A DNA stretch of 64,000 nt from Isoetes taiwanensis (Eukaryota > Streptophyta > Lycopodiopsida > Isoetales > Isoetaceae). Both the position numbers and the translations under genes were made by a program. The DNA lies in the NCBI GenBank assembly GCA_021234155.1, contig JAJEKV010000057.1, forward strand, positions 6,541,821 through 6,605,820, given 5' to 3'. Positions 21,999 to 33,429 of this stretch are shown one piece after another. Each line of letters starts with the position of its first letter. Position 1 is the first letter of the stretch. Below the pieces are notes generated by a model. That model saw only the letters and a list, made by a program, of their open reading frames with translations, searched no databases and had not been told where the DNA came from.

Positions 21999-23610
21999 CG
22001 ACGCGGGTTTGATTCGCACTGAAGTTGGACTTGAACTTGAGGAAGTTGAGGGCACGCTGTGGTGGTATGACCCCATTCCAGACAATGATAGCACTGGGCT
22101 TTAGAAGGATCAAAAGGAGGTCGGTTGCCTTGTCCTCTTGACGGCTGAGATTGCTGAGATTGTGGATATTGTTGAAGTGGTTGGGTTTGAAATTGCTGAG
22201 GTTGGTATGACGTCTGTTGCTGTGGCGTGGTCTGGACTTGATAAACCATCTTTTGCCAGAAGGGTGTAGGATGCGTACGAGTGCATTCTTCCGTGGCATG
22301 ATTGCACATGTTGCAGCGTTTACAATGAGGAGGGCCATTGGAGGAGTTGCACTCATTGGCCAAATGGCCTTGATATTTGCAGATGTGGCATCAAATTTGA
22401 CTGTGTTGAGGATTTGAGTGTTGAGGCTGAACTGCAGTCTGAGGAACCATGACAGGAGGGATGAAGGGTAGCTCCTGGAGGGCCACGCCTCGGGAGGAAA
22501 CATTAACTGAATGATTGACAAGTTCGATGGCCTGCTACAAAGTCTTGGGGCGCAAGTATTCAGTCATGAGATGAATAGCCAGAGGAAGTCCCTATAGAAA
22601 CCAGACGAGGATTTGGTTTTGCGTGGGGTACTCTTGAAGTTTGCTGAGGAGGATGTGAAGACGATCCGCAAAATCCCGGGCTGACTCCGTGGGCTCTTGC
22701 TGAAGCTTATTGAGTTGCTTGAGAAGAAGTTGATCATCATCTGTGGTGCCATAATGAGAAAGGAAAGCAGTCTTTATGTCTGTTTAGTTTCATTTCCAAT
22801 GGCTTTTGTTTGCTATGAGCCATGAGGAGAGCCACGCAACGTGGTGGAAAAGATGTGGAACTTCAGTTGAGGTTGAGCGTGACCATTGAGGACAGCCAGA
22901 GCCTCAAATTCTTCCATGTGGGCTTGAGCACTTTGATCTAATGGTTTGCCTTTAGTACTGCCAAAAGTGGGATAGGTCAGTTTGAGAGTCTGAAAAGAAG
23001 ATTGTGACGGGCCCTGTGCATAGAGCGGCTGAGTAGGAGGAGGGACATAATGAGGTGGGACAACCATAGTCTCGGTATGGTGTGTCAGAGGGGCAGAAAA
23101 ACCTTGAGAGTCTTGAAAAGGAGCATCTTGTGGGGAAGGTCCTTGAGAGCTTTGTTCGCGAGGTTTAAGATCAGTGAGAGTGTAAACTGGAAGAGTACGT
23201 TGAAAAGAAGAGGAGTGGGGATATGTCTGAACCTGGGGAGGGCCGAAAGAGACATGGGGATAACCCATTCCACCAGGGGAAGATGATGGTTGGGAAGGCA
23301 GAGGAGTATGGCCAGAGGAGATATGAATGCAGGCACTCTCTGGAGTGTGGAAATAAGCTGGAGGGGGCTGAACAGGTATATGATGGAGAGACTGAGGTTG
23401 TGAACAATGTTTACATGCTAGAGGAGAGCTAGGACGAGAGTGAACACGAGGAATAGGTGGCGCCGATTGAGCTCGTGAGCGAATATGGCCTCCCTCAATA
23501 TCATAACCAGTGTCATACATATCTTGAGCAATTTCGCGACGTTGATGGCGCTCCAAACGAGACGCCGTCTAGCTAAGAAGCTCTTCTGGGGTGAAAGCTC
23601 GGGTAGACAT
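21999..23610 (-). pseudogene. Element C gag with zinc knuckles
   Basis: Start taken at ATG 23610 (MSTRAFTPEELL), followed soon by a TAG. A Pro/Ser/Gln-rich N-terminal region (23556-22990) leads to a capsid part (TYPTFGS, EEFEALAVLNG, then ARDFADRLHILL near 22680) and to zinc knuckles CHICKYQGHLANEC (about 22385) and CYHCLEWGHTTTAC (about 22100). At 21998 the gene is interrupted by element D; it resumes at 8805. Several stops (for example at 22813) show decay. Confidence 0.8.
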
Positions 23611-23637
23611 GGTAAAAGAAGGAAGGAAAAGAAAATC

Positions 23638-23656
23638 AGACCCGGCAACGGTGACA
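23638..23656 (-). other. Element C primer binding site (tRNA-Asp type)
   Basis: Next to the 5' LTR the minus strand reads TGTCACCGTTGCCGGGTC, close to the TGGCGCCGTTGCCGGGG complement of plant tRNA-Asp used by Athila/Tat elements, with two or three changes. Confidence 0.7.
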
Positions 23657-23657
23657 G

Positions 23658-24263
23658 TGTTTAGGGTCTGGGTTCGGGAACTCCTGCAAGACAGCCCTCT
23701 GTGAGGACCCGAGAATCCGGTAGCTGTGTCACGTGGGATTTGCAAAAGAAACAAAAGAAAAGGAAAAGAGAGAGGACCAAAGAAAACCGGGAACACACAA
23801 TGATGGGAACAAAAAACTCCTTGATGTCAATGATGATACATGAGCTCTCGCAATCGAGAGAAACAAAATGGAGACAAGATCAAAAACTCATCTAACCTTC
23901 GAATGCTAGCTCTACTCATATATATAGTACAGTGGCCTTTGGCCCAATATAGATACTCTGTCAGATCTCGATGCCGACTCCTGGAAGGAGGCCTGATTTG
24001 CAGGAATGTTGGCAGTGCCTCTTGAGGTGCCTGAAATCACGCTGACGCTGACGCTGACGGCCCGTCACTTGTCTGTTCGCCTCTTCTTTGTCGCGGGCGG
24101 CGTGGCCTTCTGCGTGGTCTGCTGCGTGGTCTGCTGCTTGGTCTGCTGCTTGGTCTTCTGCTGGGCTTTTGATGACTGACCTGGGCCTGACTGTGGCTCC
24201 TTGTTCTTGACCTGGTCCTCCGTGTGCACGAATAGTTCTGTACCAGGACGTACAGGACTAACA
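23658..24263 (-). repeat. Element C 5' LTR
   Basis: 606 bp, plus-strand termini TGTTTAGGG and GGACTAACA. Homologous to both LTRs of element F. A TATA-like catatatatagt lies near 23917. The U3 part (24263-24065, minus strand) keeps an open frame with SSKAQQKTKQ and a basic KKRRTDK end, matching the C-terminal tail of the extra ORF in F. Confidence 0.9.
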
Positions 24264-27110
24264 TCTATGGAGGTTATTGTGGATGGAAGCATACGTTTGC
24301 CACATCTGGAAGCCGAGATTTCAACACTCGGAGAGTCGCTCGGGAGTTTCATTTTGTGGCATGCATGTTGTATAGCATCCCTTGCGCCCGAAGTTGACAT
24401 ATCCACTCCACCAGCACAGTTAAAAAAAAAATAACTGGCAGGTAGTCGAAGACGAGGAAGGTCCGTTCAAGTAAAACTGTCGTGATAAAGGCATTTCAAG
24501 AGATGAGCTAGCGTAGAGGAACTGCATGTTCATGCATGACTGTTGCGATATGCTTTATGGACACGGGATGATCATCTTCACTGATCCTAACCAGGTAGTT
24601 GGTGACATGAGGTTAGGGGAAGACTTCCTGGCTGCCACTGTGATGAAGATATGTCCTATGCCAGAGAAACTGTCTATGAGATACCATGCTTGTGCTGAAA
24701 TGCCACGACTGCACGACTTGGTCAGGTGGTCCAATGCCTTGGTGTTAGTGGACAATGTTACAGTATCGACACTCATAAAGGCTGTGAAAGAATAGAACAT
24801 TGAGGCAGAACCCTATGCAATGCAAGTGGAAGTTGTTGAGACTCGAAAGAGGTCTTATAAAATGGTGAATCGAACATCGTGAACATCGGCTACCCCATGT
24901 AAGGCTGATAGAAAGATCACTGTAGCTTATATTCTAGACTTCAAATCCACGACTTGTTGCATTCGAAGATGTTGTGCCAGCTTCTCCACCTGTGAGATCA
25001 AGTGCATGCGAAGTTTCTTTTGGAACATGAGTGCTGCGGACAGGACCACCTTTGCTTACAACATGCTTGACCTTTGCTCAGAAAATGGGCAAGTCCAGAA
25101 GGTGATACTAAATAACAAGCAAGTATGCTTGAAAGCATACGGGCTCAAAGAAACCGAGGTCGCACACTCTAACAGGAAATGCACTGCTGTCTGTACATAG
25201 ATGAGAATACAGAGATGATGCCCCACAGGTCGAAAATCACTAATGAAGGTGTAAGAGAGAATGTGAAGAGGCTCCCTTCTGTCCTAACAAAGAAGGACAT
25301 TCTCCATGAGGTGGATGCAGTGTCATGGAGATGACAGGCAAGCACATCTCCCCATCTTCATTCTTAGGTAGGTGGAAGTTACACCACCCAGAGGTTGCAA
25401 TTGTGAAGAGGATAACTTTCTCCAAGTGCAATAGCTGTATTGTAATAAAAGAGAAAATGGCTAAGACAAGAGATCCAATAGAGAGGAGAATTGCAGATCG
25501 AAAGGAAGGCACACATAACATCTCAAATCCCTTGTAGGAGCATGTACTGGTCGTGGAGAGCTTTATCGCATCGTGCTCCCGAGCATGCCCTGATGATCAT
25601 TCATGATAAAATGGATCAGGACAAGACAATGGTACATAGATTGGAGAAGTTAGCCAAATCAGTGTTGAGGGGAGAATGCTTGAAAGTAAATGTGACTGGT
25701 GCACTGATGCATGGCCACGGTATTGGCACTCTGGGCCATTTTTTACTAGATTTATGGAAGGATGATTCTAATTTTCATATTAGTTCCTTGAACCACACAC
25801 TGAAAACCCTGGAGGATGCTTCGAGAAACAACTGGAGCCATTTAAGAGAGGCCAAATGCCCTGACTGTGCATGGGGAGCAGCAATCCTCAACACCGGCAC
25901 ATTGAGGACTAAAAAGGTCAATAGCACTAGACAAAAATTCATGGCCCCTCCTAGTGCTCCAGTTCACCCCAAACAGCTACCTAGAAGGCTATATTTACAA
26001 ATAGGCAATTGCTCTGGCCAGAACAAGAATATATATCTCTTTATCTACGCTTCTTATCTTGTCTGACTAGGTGTTTTTGATCAGATACAACTTGGATTCA
26101 TGATGGTCGGCTACACCCATGATGACATTGACGTTGGAAATTACTCAACATTATTGCGTAGGTCGGATGCACTCACCATTCCTGAACTAATGCATCTATT
26201 TCGATAATGTAGTACCAAAACACCGGCGCACCTGGTCGCTGAGGTTCCTGATTGGAAGTCATTTATGAAAGGATACATTCCAGACAAGAAGGATCGCTTG
26301 GTTGGGCACTTGGAGCCCTTGATATTCAAATTTTGCATGAAAGATGGTTGGCCACTCATGTATTACAAGATGAGGCCAAGGCATCGAGAATGGCTTTCTG
26401 ACAATGGAATAAGAATGTGGAAGGCAGGTGCTGAGGGTATGCCTACGAAGCACATAATGTATTGGGCAAATATATCTCATGGAGATGTGAACTCATGGTC
26501 TAATGCCTACATGAATGCGGTTATTGACTACTGGTTGAATCTGATGCATGCACTTGGACAGATCCCACCTGGCCTCCATGAAAGTAGAGACTTCTGGCCT
26601 CTTACTAGACAATAGGTGCTAATGAAGCCTGAGTCAATAATGCTCGACGAGTACACAACACGTCTGCGCTATGTTGGCCCTACAAAGGATAAGCCACAGA
26701 ACCCAGTTGAAACATTCGACCCATACCAGGATGTCAAGAAAGGTATGCTCTTGCTCATTAGACCAGGAGACTCATCTCCTGCATGGATGGCCTTTGGTGA
26801 AGAGGACCCTGTACAAGACCCTACTCTTCCCCATTACGAAGAGGTGTTTGTGTCTTGGTGGGAGCCAATAGCAAGAAAAGGTACCACTTATGCACAACAG
26901 TATAGAGACTGCTGGCATAAAAGCTGGAGGCCAAATCCGAACGATAGGCCTCGTTACCAGCATCTCAAAACCATAGACTATGGTTGGTCCGTCAAGGATA
27001 AGCCACAGATGGTTGTGATATCTGCTAGTGTAGCGGCTCAGTTGCAGGAATTACTGGCCAAAGAGGCCTCAGAAGATGAAGAAGAAACTTGCGTCTTCAA
27101 GGTACATTAA
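24264..27110 (+). pseudogene. DUF7869-type protein, pseudogene with multiple in-frame stops
   Basis: Starts abruptly at the end of the LTR of element C. The first part (24270-24880) has blocks resembling repeated plant modules of DUF8039 type (LGESLGSFILW, LGEDFLAATVMK); this is tentative. From 25197 on: a PSSFLGRWKLHHPEV segment, FSKCNSC, IIHDKMDQDKT, then the DUF7869 hallmark LQIGNCSGQNKN (usually LQxDN) and GYTHDDID, and a C-terminal part to TAA 27110 with SWWEP and DYGWSVKDKPQMVV. The frame from 25491 to 27110 is continuous except for stops at 26064 (TGA), 26206 (TAA) and 26614 (TAG). Upstream, frame changes occur near 25200, 25320 and 25500. The family is uncharacterised; the Asp-to-Gly change at LQxDN would remove a conserved acid. 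Confidence 0.65.
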
Positions 27111-27201
27111 AGTAGTTGCTATTCATTACGCTCTGCATTTTTCAAATTAATGTAAGAGCTCTTATACATTACTATATCTTAAATGCCAGAACATCACTAC
27201 A

Positions 27202-27519
27202 TTATATATTGTTGAATAGGTGTTGGATACAGCTAAAGCACACAATACCCACAACAGTCGTGACCACACAAGGCCAACGAGTTAATCTCATAGGCGTAGC
27301 GCTCCAAAAGCCATACGAGATGGATACAACATGGTGGTAACCGAGGGAATCCATCTCGCGGCGATTAACTATGGATTGCAAGTAGGGATCAAGTTGGATG
27401 CCTCTCATTATGCATTTATTCAGATCATTGTAAGTCGTGGAGCAAGTAATGGTCTCGATATCTTCAGCTCGAGCAGGCGACAGTGCTCTGTCGATAGCAG
27501 ATCCTGAACGCCGAGACAT
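27202..27519 (-). CDS. Small ORF of unknown function behind a TATA box
   Basis: A 105-codon ORF from ATG 27519 (MSRRSGSAIDRAL) to a stop at 27202. A good TATA box (TATAAATA on the minus strand, 27562-27555) lies 36 bp upstream of the ATG. The product has a Ser/Arg-rich start, an IETITCSTTYNDLNK block and a more hydrophobic end. It converges with the DUF7869 pseudogene. It may be only a first exon. No family recognised. Confidence 0.3.
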   Translation of the reverse strand: MSRRSGSAIDRALSPARAEDIETITCSTTYNDLNKCIMRGIQLDPYLQSIVNRREMDSLGYHHVVSISYGFWSATPMRLTRWPCVVTTVVGIVCFSCIQHLFNNI

Positions 27520-27566
27520 TGCAAATGAATGCCTCCTGCACTCGAGTGCGGATATATTTATACCCA

Positions 27567-27665
27567 TCAATAATAATGGTGTATGTATCTACTATCAATA
27601 ATAGTGGTGTACGTATCTACTATCAATAATAGTGGTGTATGTATCTACCATCAATAATAGTGGTG
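27567..27665. repeat. 28-bp tandem repeat, about 3.5 copies
   Basis: Unit tcaataatagtggtgtaygt followed by atctacta. It lies just upstream of the TATA box of the minus-strand small ORF. Confidence 0.85.
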
Positions 27666-29462
27666 TAAATCGGATGTGCTAAATTTCTTGTATATATATG
27701 TACGAGTACCTACTAGAGCTTTTGAATATGTGGTTGGATCTATTGACAAGCATAATATAGAAAAGCTATATTGACTAATGCTATGATGCATTGTACATTA
27801 TTATTACAAGAAATTTATCGCGGCGGCCAAGGCCGCCGACGAACATTTTTGTTTCTCGATTTCCCGTCTTTAGATGGGTAGTTGTTAAAGGGGAATGCTG
27901 GTAGTGACTCACTTATTGATTTTTTTTTTCAGTTGGGAGTTTATTTACATATAGACATTTATTTTAATGGTATGACCAATAGATGTCCATAATTTATATG
28001 TGTTGATTAAAATGATACTGTTGCTTTGATGGGGTAAGCACTTGGAACATTATATAGTAGTCAAAATATGTTTTCCTTATGTGCCCACTTGAATAATGTA
28101 CACTTGATGGCGTGAGTTTTGAACGAATCGAACTGTAGTGCTGAATTTGTTCTGAATGTCTAAGCTTGGAGGATCACAAAATGAATGAATTATGAACCAT
28201 TAAGTTGAAAATCTTTAACAATGGTTTTATGAAACATAACTAAATAGTTAGCAACCATCACTGAAGAATATGCCACATCCGGATGGCTTTGCATCCCTTT
28301 TTTTGCAGCTTTGTGAATTCTTTAAGGAAATGGTAGCTTTGAAAACTGGCTATGGCAGAAGGATGTCTTAGAGCAATTATTTATTTAAGCATGTCAATTC
28401 AAAACTCGGCCAAGGATTTCTCCCATGCATTGTTGGAATAACCATTCCAGCAAGATGGCGATGGCTTCATGCTGGAATAGAGCAAGAGCTACCCTGCTCC
28501 GAGGCAATGCTTCCAAGGGTTAATGCAGCAATCAATACTAGCTAACACAAATACTTATCAGGTAAATCAGATATCAGATAAATCAACCATTCATGATCCA
28601 TATGGTGCCATATAAGCTGTAGTTTAAAGTGAAATTAGTCAATCAGGATCCCATAGATATTCTTATTCATGGCTAGGCATGTCCAGGATTACGCATAATC
28701 TTGAATGCCTAGAACAATTGCAAGTTTTTATGTCCACAAGCCAAGTTTCGTACTCTTCAATCGTGCTAGTGCCTCAGTGAAAATTACATACTACCCAAGA
28801 CATAAAAACACTAACAACAAGCTTTCATCCAGATCTGAAGTCTGAGATCAAGGAAATTCAAAGTGCACTAGGCAGTTTCTCTGTTTCTACATGAACTCAC
28901 TTGTAAGTTTTTCAATAGGCATTACATATGAAGAATGATAACTTCGTCAACAATGAATTGACTTTAACCCTACACCCCAAAGGTACCCTATCATGTTGCA
29001 TAGCATCATAACCTAAGTGAATCCAGAGACCGCTACATCGGCATGTATATCTTCAAAGCCCTGTCCTCTGGGCTTTGATCCCTGCCAATGCAACAGGCAG
29101 CTTGTTACAATTGCAAAACTAAATAAGAAAAAAAGCCAGCATTATATACCAACCAATAAGAAATAATTATGGGTTGCTCCACAAGGCTCTGGCAACCCCC
29201 AAATGATGAGGCAATATATAGAATTTGAAGGCCATCAATAAATTTGGATAAGAGTATTCACATTCCAATCGCAAGCAGGTGGATCCTTTCTTTCAGTAAT
29301 GTCGCTTGCAAAATTAAGTTCATCAACTGTAGGCAAAGGCCTAATGAGATAATCGTGTTCATCACTATTAAATACAATTATTCAACTGTTAAAAAAATCT
29401 GCTATAGAAAAGGAAGGGCTCAAAATACTTGCCTCGTCCACGGAGCAGGCTCGTCCTGAAAA
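27666..29462. other. Intergenic region, no gene seen
   Basis: A/T-rich sequence without a supported ORF. One short palindrome, CGGCGGCCAAGGCCGCCG (27821-27838), follows an acaagaaattt string that recalls CACTA transposon ends, but no matching other end was found. Confidence 0.5.
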
Positions 29463-29488
29463 TGCAGTTCCCTTTTCCCATTCCTAGG
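29463..29488. repeat. 26-bp direct repeat, left copy
   Basis: An identical 26-bp sequence starting tgcagttcccttttccc occurs at 32239-32264. The left copy also forms a local palindrome (cagttcc ... ggaactg) with the bases after it. Confidence 0.85.
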
Positions 29489-29502
29489 GAACTCCAGGAA
29501 CT

Positions 29503-29565
29503 GCATTTTTTTTCATATTTTCCTGAAAATGACTGGATTTTCAACTCTCAAATGAGGCTATACCA
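29503..29565. repeat. 63-bp inverted repeat, left arm, upstream of the helicase gene
   Basis: Exact reverse complement of 32535-32597 over 63 bases (starts gcattttttttcatatt, ends gaggctatacca). The arms enclose the whole helicase gene. No clear target duplication was found outside the arms. Confidence 0.9.
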
Positions 29566-29667
29566 CGAAAATGAATTTTACAACCCTTTTAGTGATTCTT
29601 TTGTTTTGCCAGCGTGGCAGAACAGCATAAACCCTAAAACCTTGTATTTGCATGAGAGAATTCTCCA

Positions 29668-32147
29668 ATGGCAGCGGGCAATACGTTTCGTAAAGCAAAG
29701 AAGCGAAAGAGTGCTGATGCAGGTGGGCAGAATTATGGATGTATCACTTGATTTCAGGTATTGAGCGTCTCGTTTTTTCTCTTCTAGGTTTAGTGGAAGG
29801 CTTCCGGATTTTTAAAGGCAAGCAGACATCGCCGAAAGTAGAACAAACGGAGAATAAAGCTGATCCCCCAAAAGCCACAGTGTTAGAGGTATAGAAAATT
29901 TGTTGTTTGTAGCGTATGAACTTATTGGTTTTTGATACTGAGTGCCGATGAATGACAGGAAGCAGCTATTATCAGAAAGAAGTATAGGATACGCGTAAAG
30001 GGCAGCAATGTATCAATGCCTCTTAAAAACTTTGGTGAACTTAAGGTATATGATGCAATTGGGCACCAGTAGACACATATTCATGATGAGCAAAATATTT
30101 CACTTGGCTGCAGAATATATATGGGTGCAAACGTTATATTTATCAAAGGCTGGCAGATGCTGGTTACCAGGAGCCTACTCCAATCCAACGACAAGCAATT
30201 CCTCTTTTAGCTGAGGTATGATCCTGCTTGGACTTAGGGCCTGTTTCTTTTAATAACATCAAGAATGACTCCTTTCACAGCACAGAGAGTGTTTTGCATG
30301 TGCTCCAACTGGATCCGGGAAGACATTGGCCTTTATGCTTCCTATTTTAATAAATTTGAAAGTAAGCATGGTTATGGTTTTACATTTTTGGTTCTTGTTG
30401 AATTATAGACTTATGACTGGTATGTACCCTTCGTATCAATAATGTTCTATCAGGTGGCTAACAAAGAAGGCATCAGGGCAGTGATATTGTGCCCAACTCG
30501 AGAATTAGCAGCACAAATTACTAGAGAATTTCGATTCTTTATCAGGAAAAGATTTCGCATCAGATTACTGACAAAAGCTCTTTCAAAATGTGGTGATTTT
30601 CGTTCATTACCTTGTGACATAATGGTGGCAACTCCATTAAGACTCAATCGTCTTCTGAGGAAGAAAAGGATTGATTTGAGCAGGTAATAATAAATAAAGT
30701 CTTGTTTGGACTTTTCATGTAGAAGTTCCTCACTGGATTAAAGGTCCATAAAAATGTCCTACATGCAAGTATCCTCATGTATGGTAGCATGTCAATTGCA
30801 TGTAGAATTTGATAATGAATAGTACATGAAGACTAGAAAGAGTGTACGTGCTTGTAATTTTACTGTTGTAACAATACATGATCAGCCTCCTCGGTCTTCA
30901 AGCTTGCAACTTCTGAAAGGCAATCTGTGATGAATCATTTTGGAATCTTTTTGTAGTAAAAGATAAAGGTTTTCTTGAAGATGTTGATTGATTGCCAGCT
31001 TATTGGTATCTGGCAGGGTGGAATATCTTATTTTGGATGAATCTGACAAGCTCTTTGAACTGGGCTTTATGGAACAAATTGATTTGGTAGTCAATGCATG
31101 CAGCAACCCAAATATTACAAGAGCATTGTTCAGTGCAACTCTTCCTGATACCGTGGAAGATCTTGCACGCTCTATAATGCATGATGCTGTCCGTATTGTG
31201 ATTGGCGAAAAGTAAGTTATTGGGCTACTTTAAAGCATGTTGAGCAGATGTAAAAACTTATCTTGCTGGTTTTAGGAATATGGCCTCTCAAACAGTCAAG
31301 CAGAAGCTGCTTTTTGTAGGCAGTGAGGAAGGAAAGTTACTTGCTTTGAGACAATTCTTCAAGGAGGTAAATGTAACAAAATGGAAAGATGCTATTGTTG
31401 TCTATGAATCGTATTATACATATATTTCCTTTCAGTTGTATATTTGTTTGAGAATTTCTATGCTATGTACTTTTCCACATGCTAATTCATCTTAAATCAA
31501 AGGCGTAGCTTCATATAGGTCAGCTAACATTTCCATTTTGCAGAGCTTCAAGCCTCCAATATTGCTCTTTGTTCAAAGTAAAGAACGTGCTAAAGAACTT
31601 CACAAGGAACTGGCGTATGACGATGTTAAAGTGGACAGTATTCATGCTGACCGTACTCAAGCTCAAGTTTGTATTGTTTGTTATTTGAAAAATCTGGATA
31701 AACAATTCTCTACTAAACTAATTTACATGCAGAGGGATCGTGCCGTTGAAATGTTTCGAGAGGGAAAAACCTGGGTTCTGATTTCAACAGATTTGATGGC
31801 TCGTGGTATGGATTTTAAAGGTGTAAACTGTGTGGTGAACTATGACTTCCCTCCTACCATTTCTACTTACATACACCGCATTGGTACGATTGAGATTTTC
31901 ATTATTACTGTATCTTATTCTGGCTGCTAAACTTATTTGAGCCGGTTGTTTGGCTTCAGGTCGTAGTGGCAGGGCTGGAAGGCAAGGTGAAGCTCTCACC
32001 TTATACACTGAAGATGACGCTCCATACTTGCGCTCCATAGTTAATGTTATGAAAGCATCAGGATGTGAAGTTCCAACTTGGATGTTGTCATTGCCGAAGG
32101 CACAGAAATGTAACAAGCCTATTAAGCGATCTCACATAACAAAATAG
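29668..32147 (+). CDS. RH57: DDX52/ROK1-type DEAD-box RNA helicase (11 exons, intact)
   Basis: Exons I place: 29668-29722, 29788-29888, 29959-30045, 30114-30215, 30281-30361, 30454-30683, 31017-31211, 31276-31366, 31544-31666, 31733-31883, 31960-32147. All introns are GT-AG and phases match, giving 467 residues with no break. Helicase motifs in order: Q motif [16 protein letters not shown], motif I APTGSGKT, Ia PTRELA, Ib TPLR, motif [44 protein letters not shown] in place of DEAD, followed by KLFE, and the [16 protein letters not shown] block are hallmarks of the DDX52/Rok1 family, which works in 18S rRNA maturation in the nucleolus. It is shorter than animal DDX52 at both ends. It lies within perfect 63-bp inverted repeats, which may mean mobilisation. 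Confidence 0.9.
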
Positions 32148-32238
32148 TAAGATCAATAATTCATTCTGCTGTATTCCTTGAGGATAAAGTAATGCGCCAA
32201 AATCATTTTCGGGGCTTCAACCAAATTTTAACATCCTA

Positions 32239-32264
32239 TGCAGTTCCCTTTTCCCATTCCTAGG
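32239..32264. repeat. 26-bp direct repeat, right copy
   Basis: Identical to 29463-29488; lies in the 3' flank of the helicase gene, inside the right inverted-repeat arm. Confidence 0.85.
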
Positions 32265-32534
32265 ATGGTAGCTGTTATGTAGTCCCTGTCATCGTCCTCA
32301 TTGCACCATGAAGTCTCTACAGTTGTATTTATGGTTTGGTAATAGGCATTTCTTAACTCCTTTATGACGTTTTCTTGGTTCTTAAGAGTGGCTTGCCGTG
32401 TTAAAGAGAGAACAGTGCCATGTCAAATGGTTCTGTATTGTTTTGCAGGCAATACCATGTGAGTATATTGGGGCAAGAGCAAGTCTGACGCTTCGAAAAA
32501 TAGAGGGCCTCCCTAGAAAATCTGTGAAAAAATT

Positions 32535-32597
32535 TGGTATAGCCTCATTTGAGAGTTGAAAATCCAGTCATTTTCAGGAAAATATGAAAAAAAATGC
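32535..32597. repeat. 63-bp inverted repeat, right arm
   Basis: Exact reverse complement of 29503-29565. About 390 bp downstream of the helicase stop codon. Confidence 0.9.
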
Positions 32598-32967
32598 GGT
32601 GTTACTTCTTTGAAATCTGGTCGTTGTTCCTTTGAGAATTCTAGACAAAACATTTGGACCTTAAAGAATTCCTTGAATTAAGCATCAACTTCGCAAAACA
32701 TATGCTAGCAAAGAAAATCACTGATATGTCCTGCAATCTTCTAGTTTTCTCCAATATGATTTATTGACATAGAAATATTTTACTTGAAAGGGGGGCCCTG
32801 CGAGTGGCAGCTGGCGTCAGCAAAGAGGGGGTCCCTTCCAAACTAGAAAGGGGACCCTGTTTCATTCCCCAACAAAACGGAAGTTGGGTATCCATTTCCC
32901 CCCTTTTTCGACCTTTTTTTCCTGTTCTGGAGGTCGACTATGGCACAGAGGTGTTCTTGAGGATCTT

Positions 32968-33180
32968 TGAAGCTAAAGGCTGGATTTTTCAAGCTTAAGG
33001 CCTGATTTTTTGAAGCTTAAGATCCAATTTTTGCGAATTAGGGATTTTTTGAAGCTTAAGGCTAGATTTTTGAAGCTTAAGCGTCTGTTGCTTAAGGATA
33101 TACCGGGTTTGAAGCTTAAGGCCGGATCTTAGAAGCTTCAGGCCGAATTTTTGAAGCTTAAGTGTCTTTCTGCTTAAGGC
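32968..33180. repeat. Array of degenerate gaagcttaag units
   Basis: About eight to ten copies of gaagcttaag, each followed by gc.gatttttt-type spacers, spaced 20-35 bp. The unit is itself palindromic around agct. No ORF spans it convincingly. Confidence 0.75.
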
Positions 33181-33429
33181 TTATGTTGCCACATCTGTTG
33201 CCTAAGCATCTGGTCATTCTTTCCGGCATCTGAGCATCCCCGAGACCATGAAGAAGAAGGGAAAACAGGGAAACCCAGTTTGTAAACAGGAAAATGCAAC
33301 CTGTAAGAACTGGTCAAAAATCATGACACGGAATGTTGAACCGAACTTTTATTTCAAATTGGAGATGATGCCACATGGCATCGCCATATTAAACCTAACA
33401 AAAATGAGACTCAACTTCCGTTTTGTGAT

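Larger units (their letters stand above)
1331..24263 (-). mobile_element. Element C: Tat/Athila-like Ty3/gypsy retrotransposon, split by element D
   Basis: Reading on the minus strand: 5' LTR (23658-24263), tRNA-Asp-type PBS, gag (21999-23610), [insertion of element D, 8806-21993], protease, RT, RNase H, integrase (8805-4467), an antisense small ORF (4089-4328), and an env-position coiled-coil ORF (3546-1331). The 3' LTR is missing: homology with the relative F stops at 1331 inside the coiled-coil ORF, where a trihelix gene fragment is joined. The PBS type, the GGHFHGD...ARKIL..GYFWP integrase zinc region and an antisense ORF downstream of pol all point to the Tat/Athila group, in which extra sense and antisense ORFs in this place are known (for example in Grande). 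Several stops show the copy is dead. Confidence 0.85.

Noticed and set aside
27567-27665. CRISPR-like array
   Set aside because: Units are directly adjacent without unique spacers; it is a plain tandem repeat in a plant nuclear context.
27807-27840. Possible CACTA transposon terminus (acaagaaattt plus GC palindrome)
   Set aside because: The CACTA tip itself is absent and no matching inverted end or 3-bp duplication was found.
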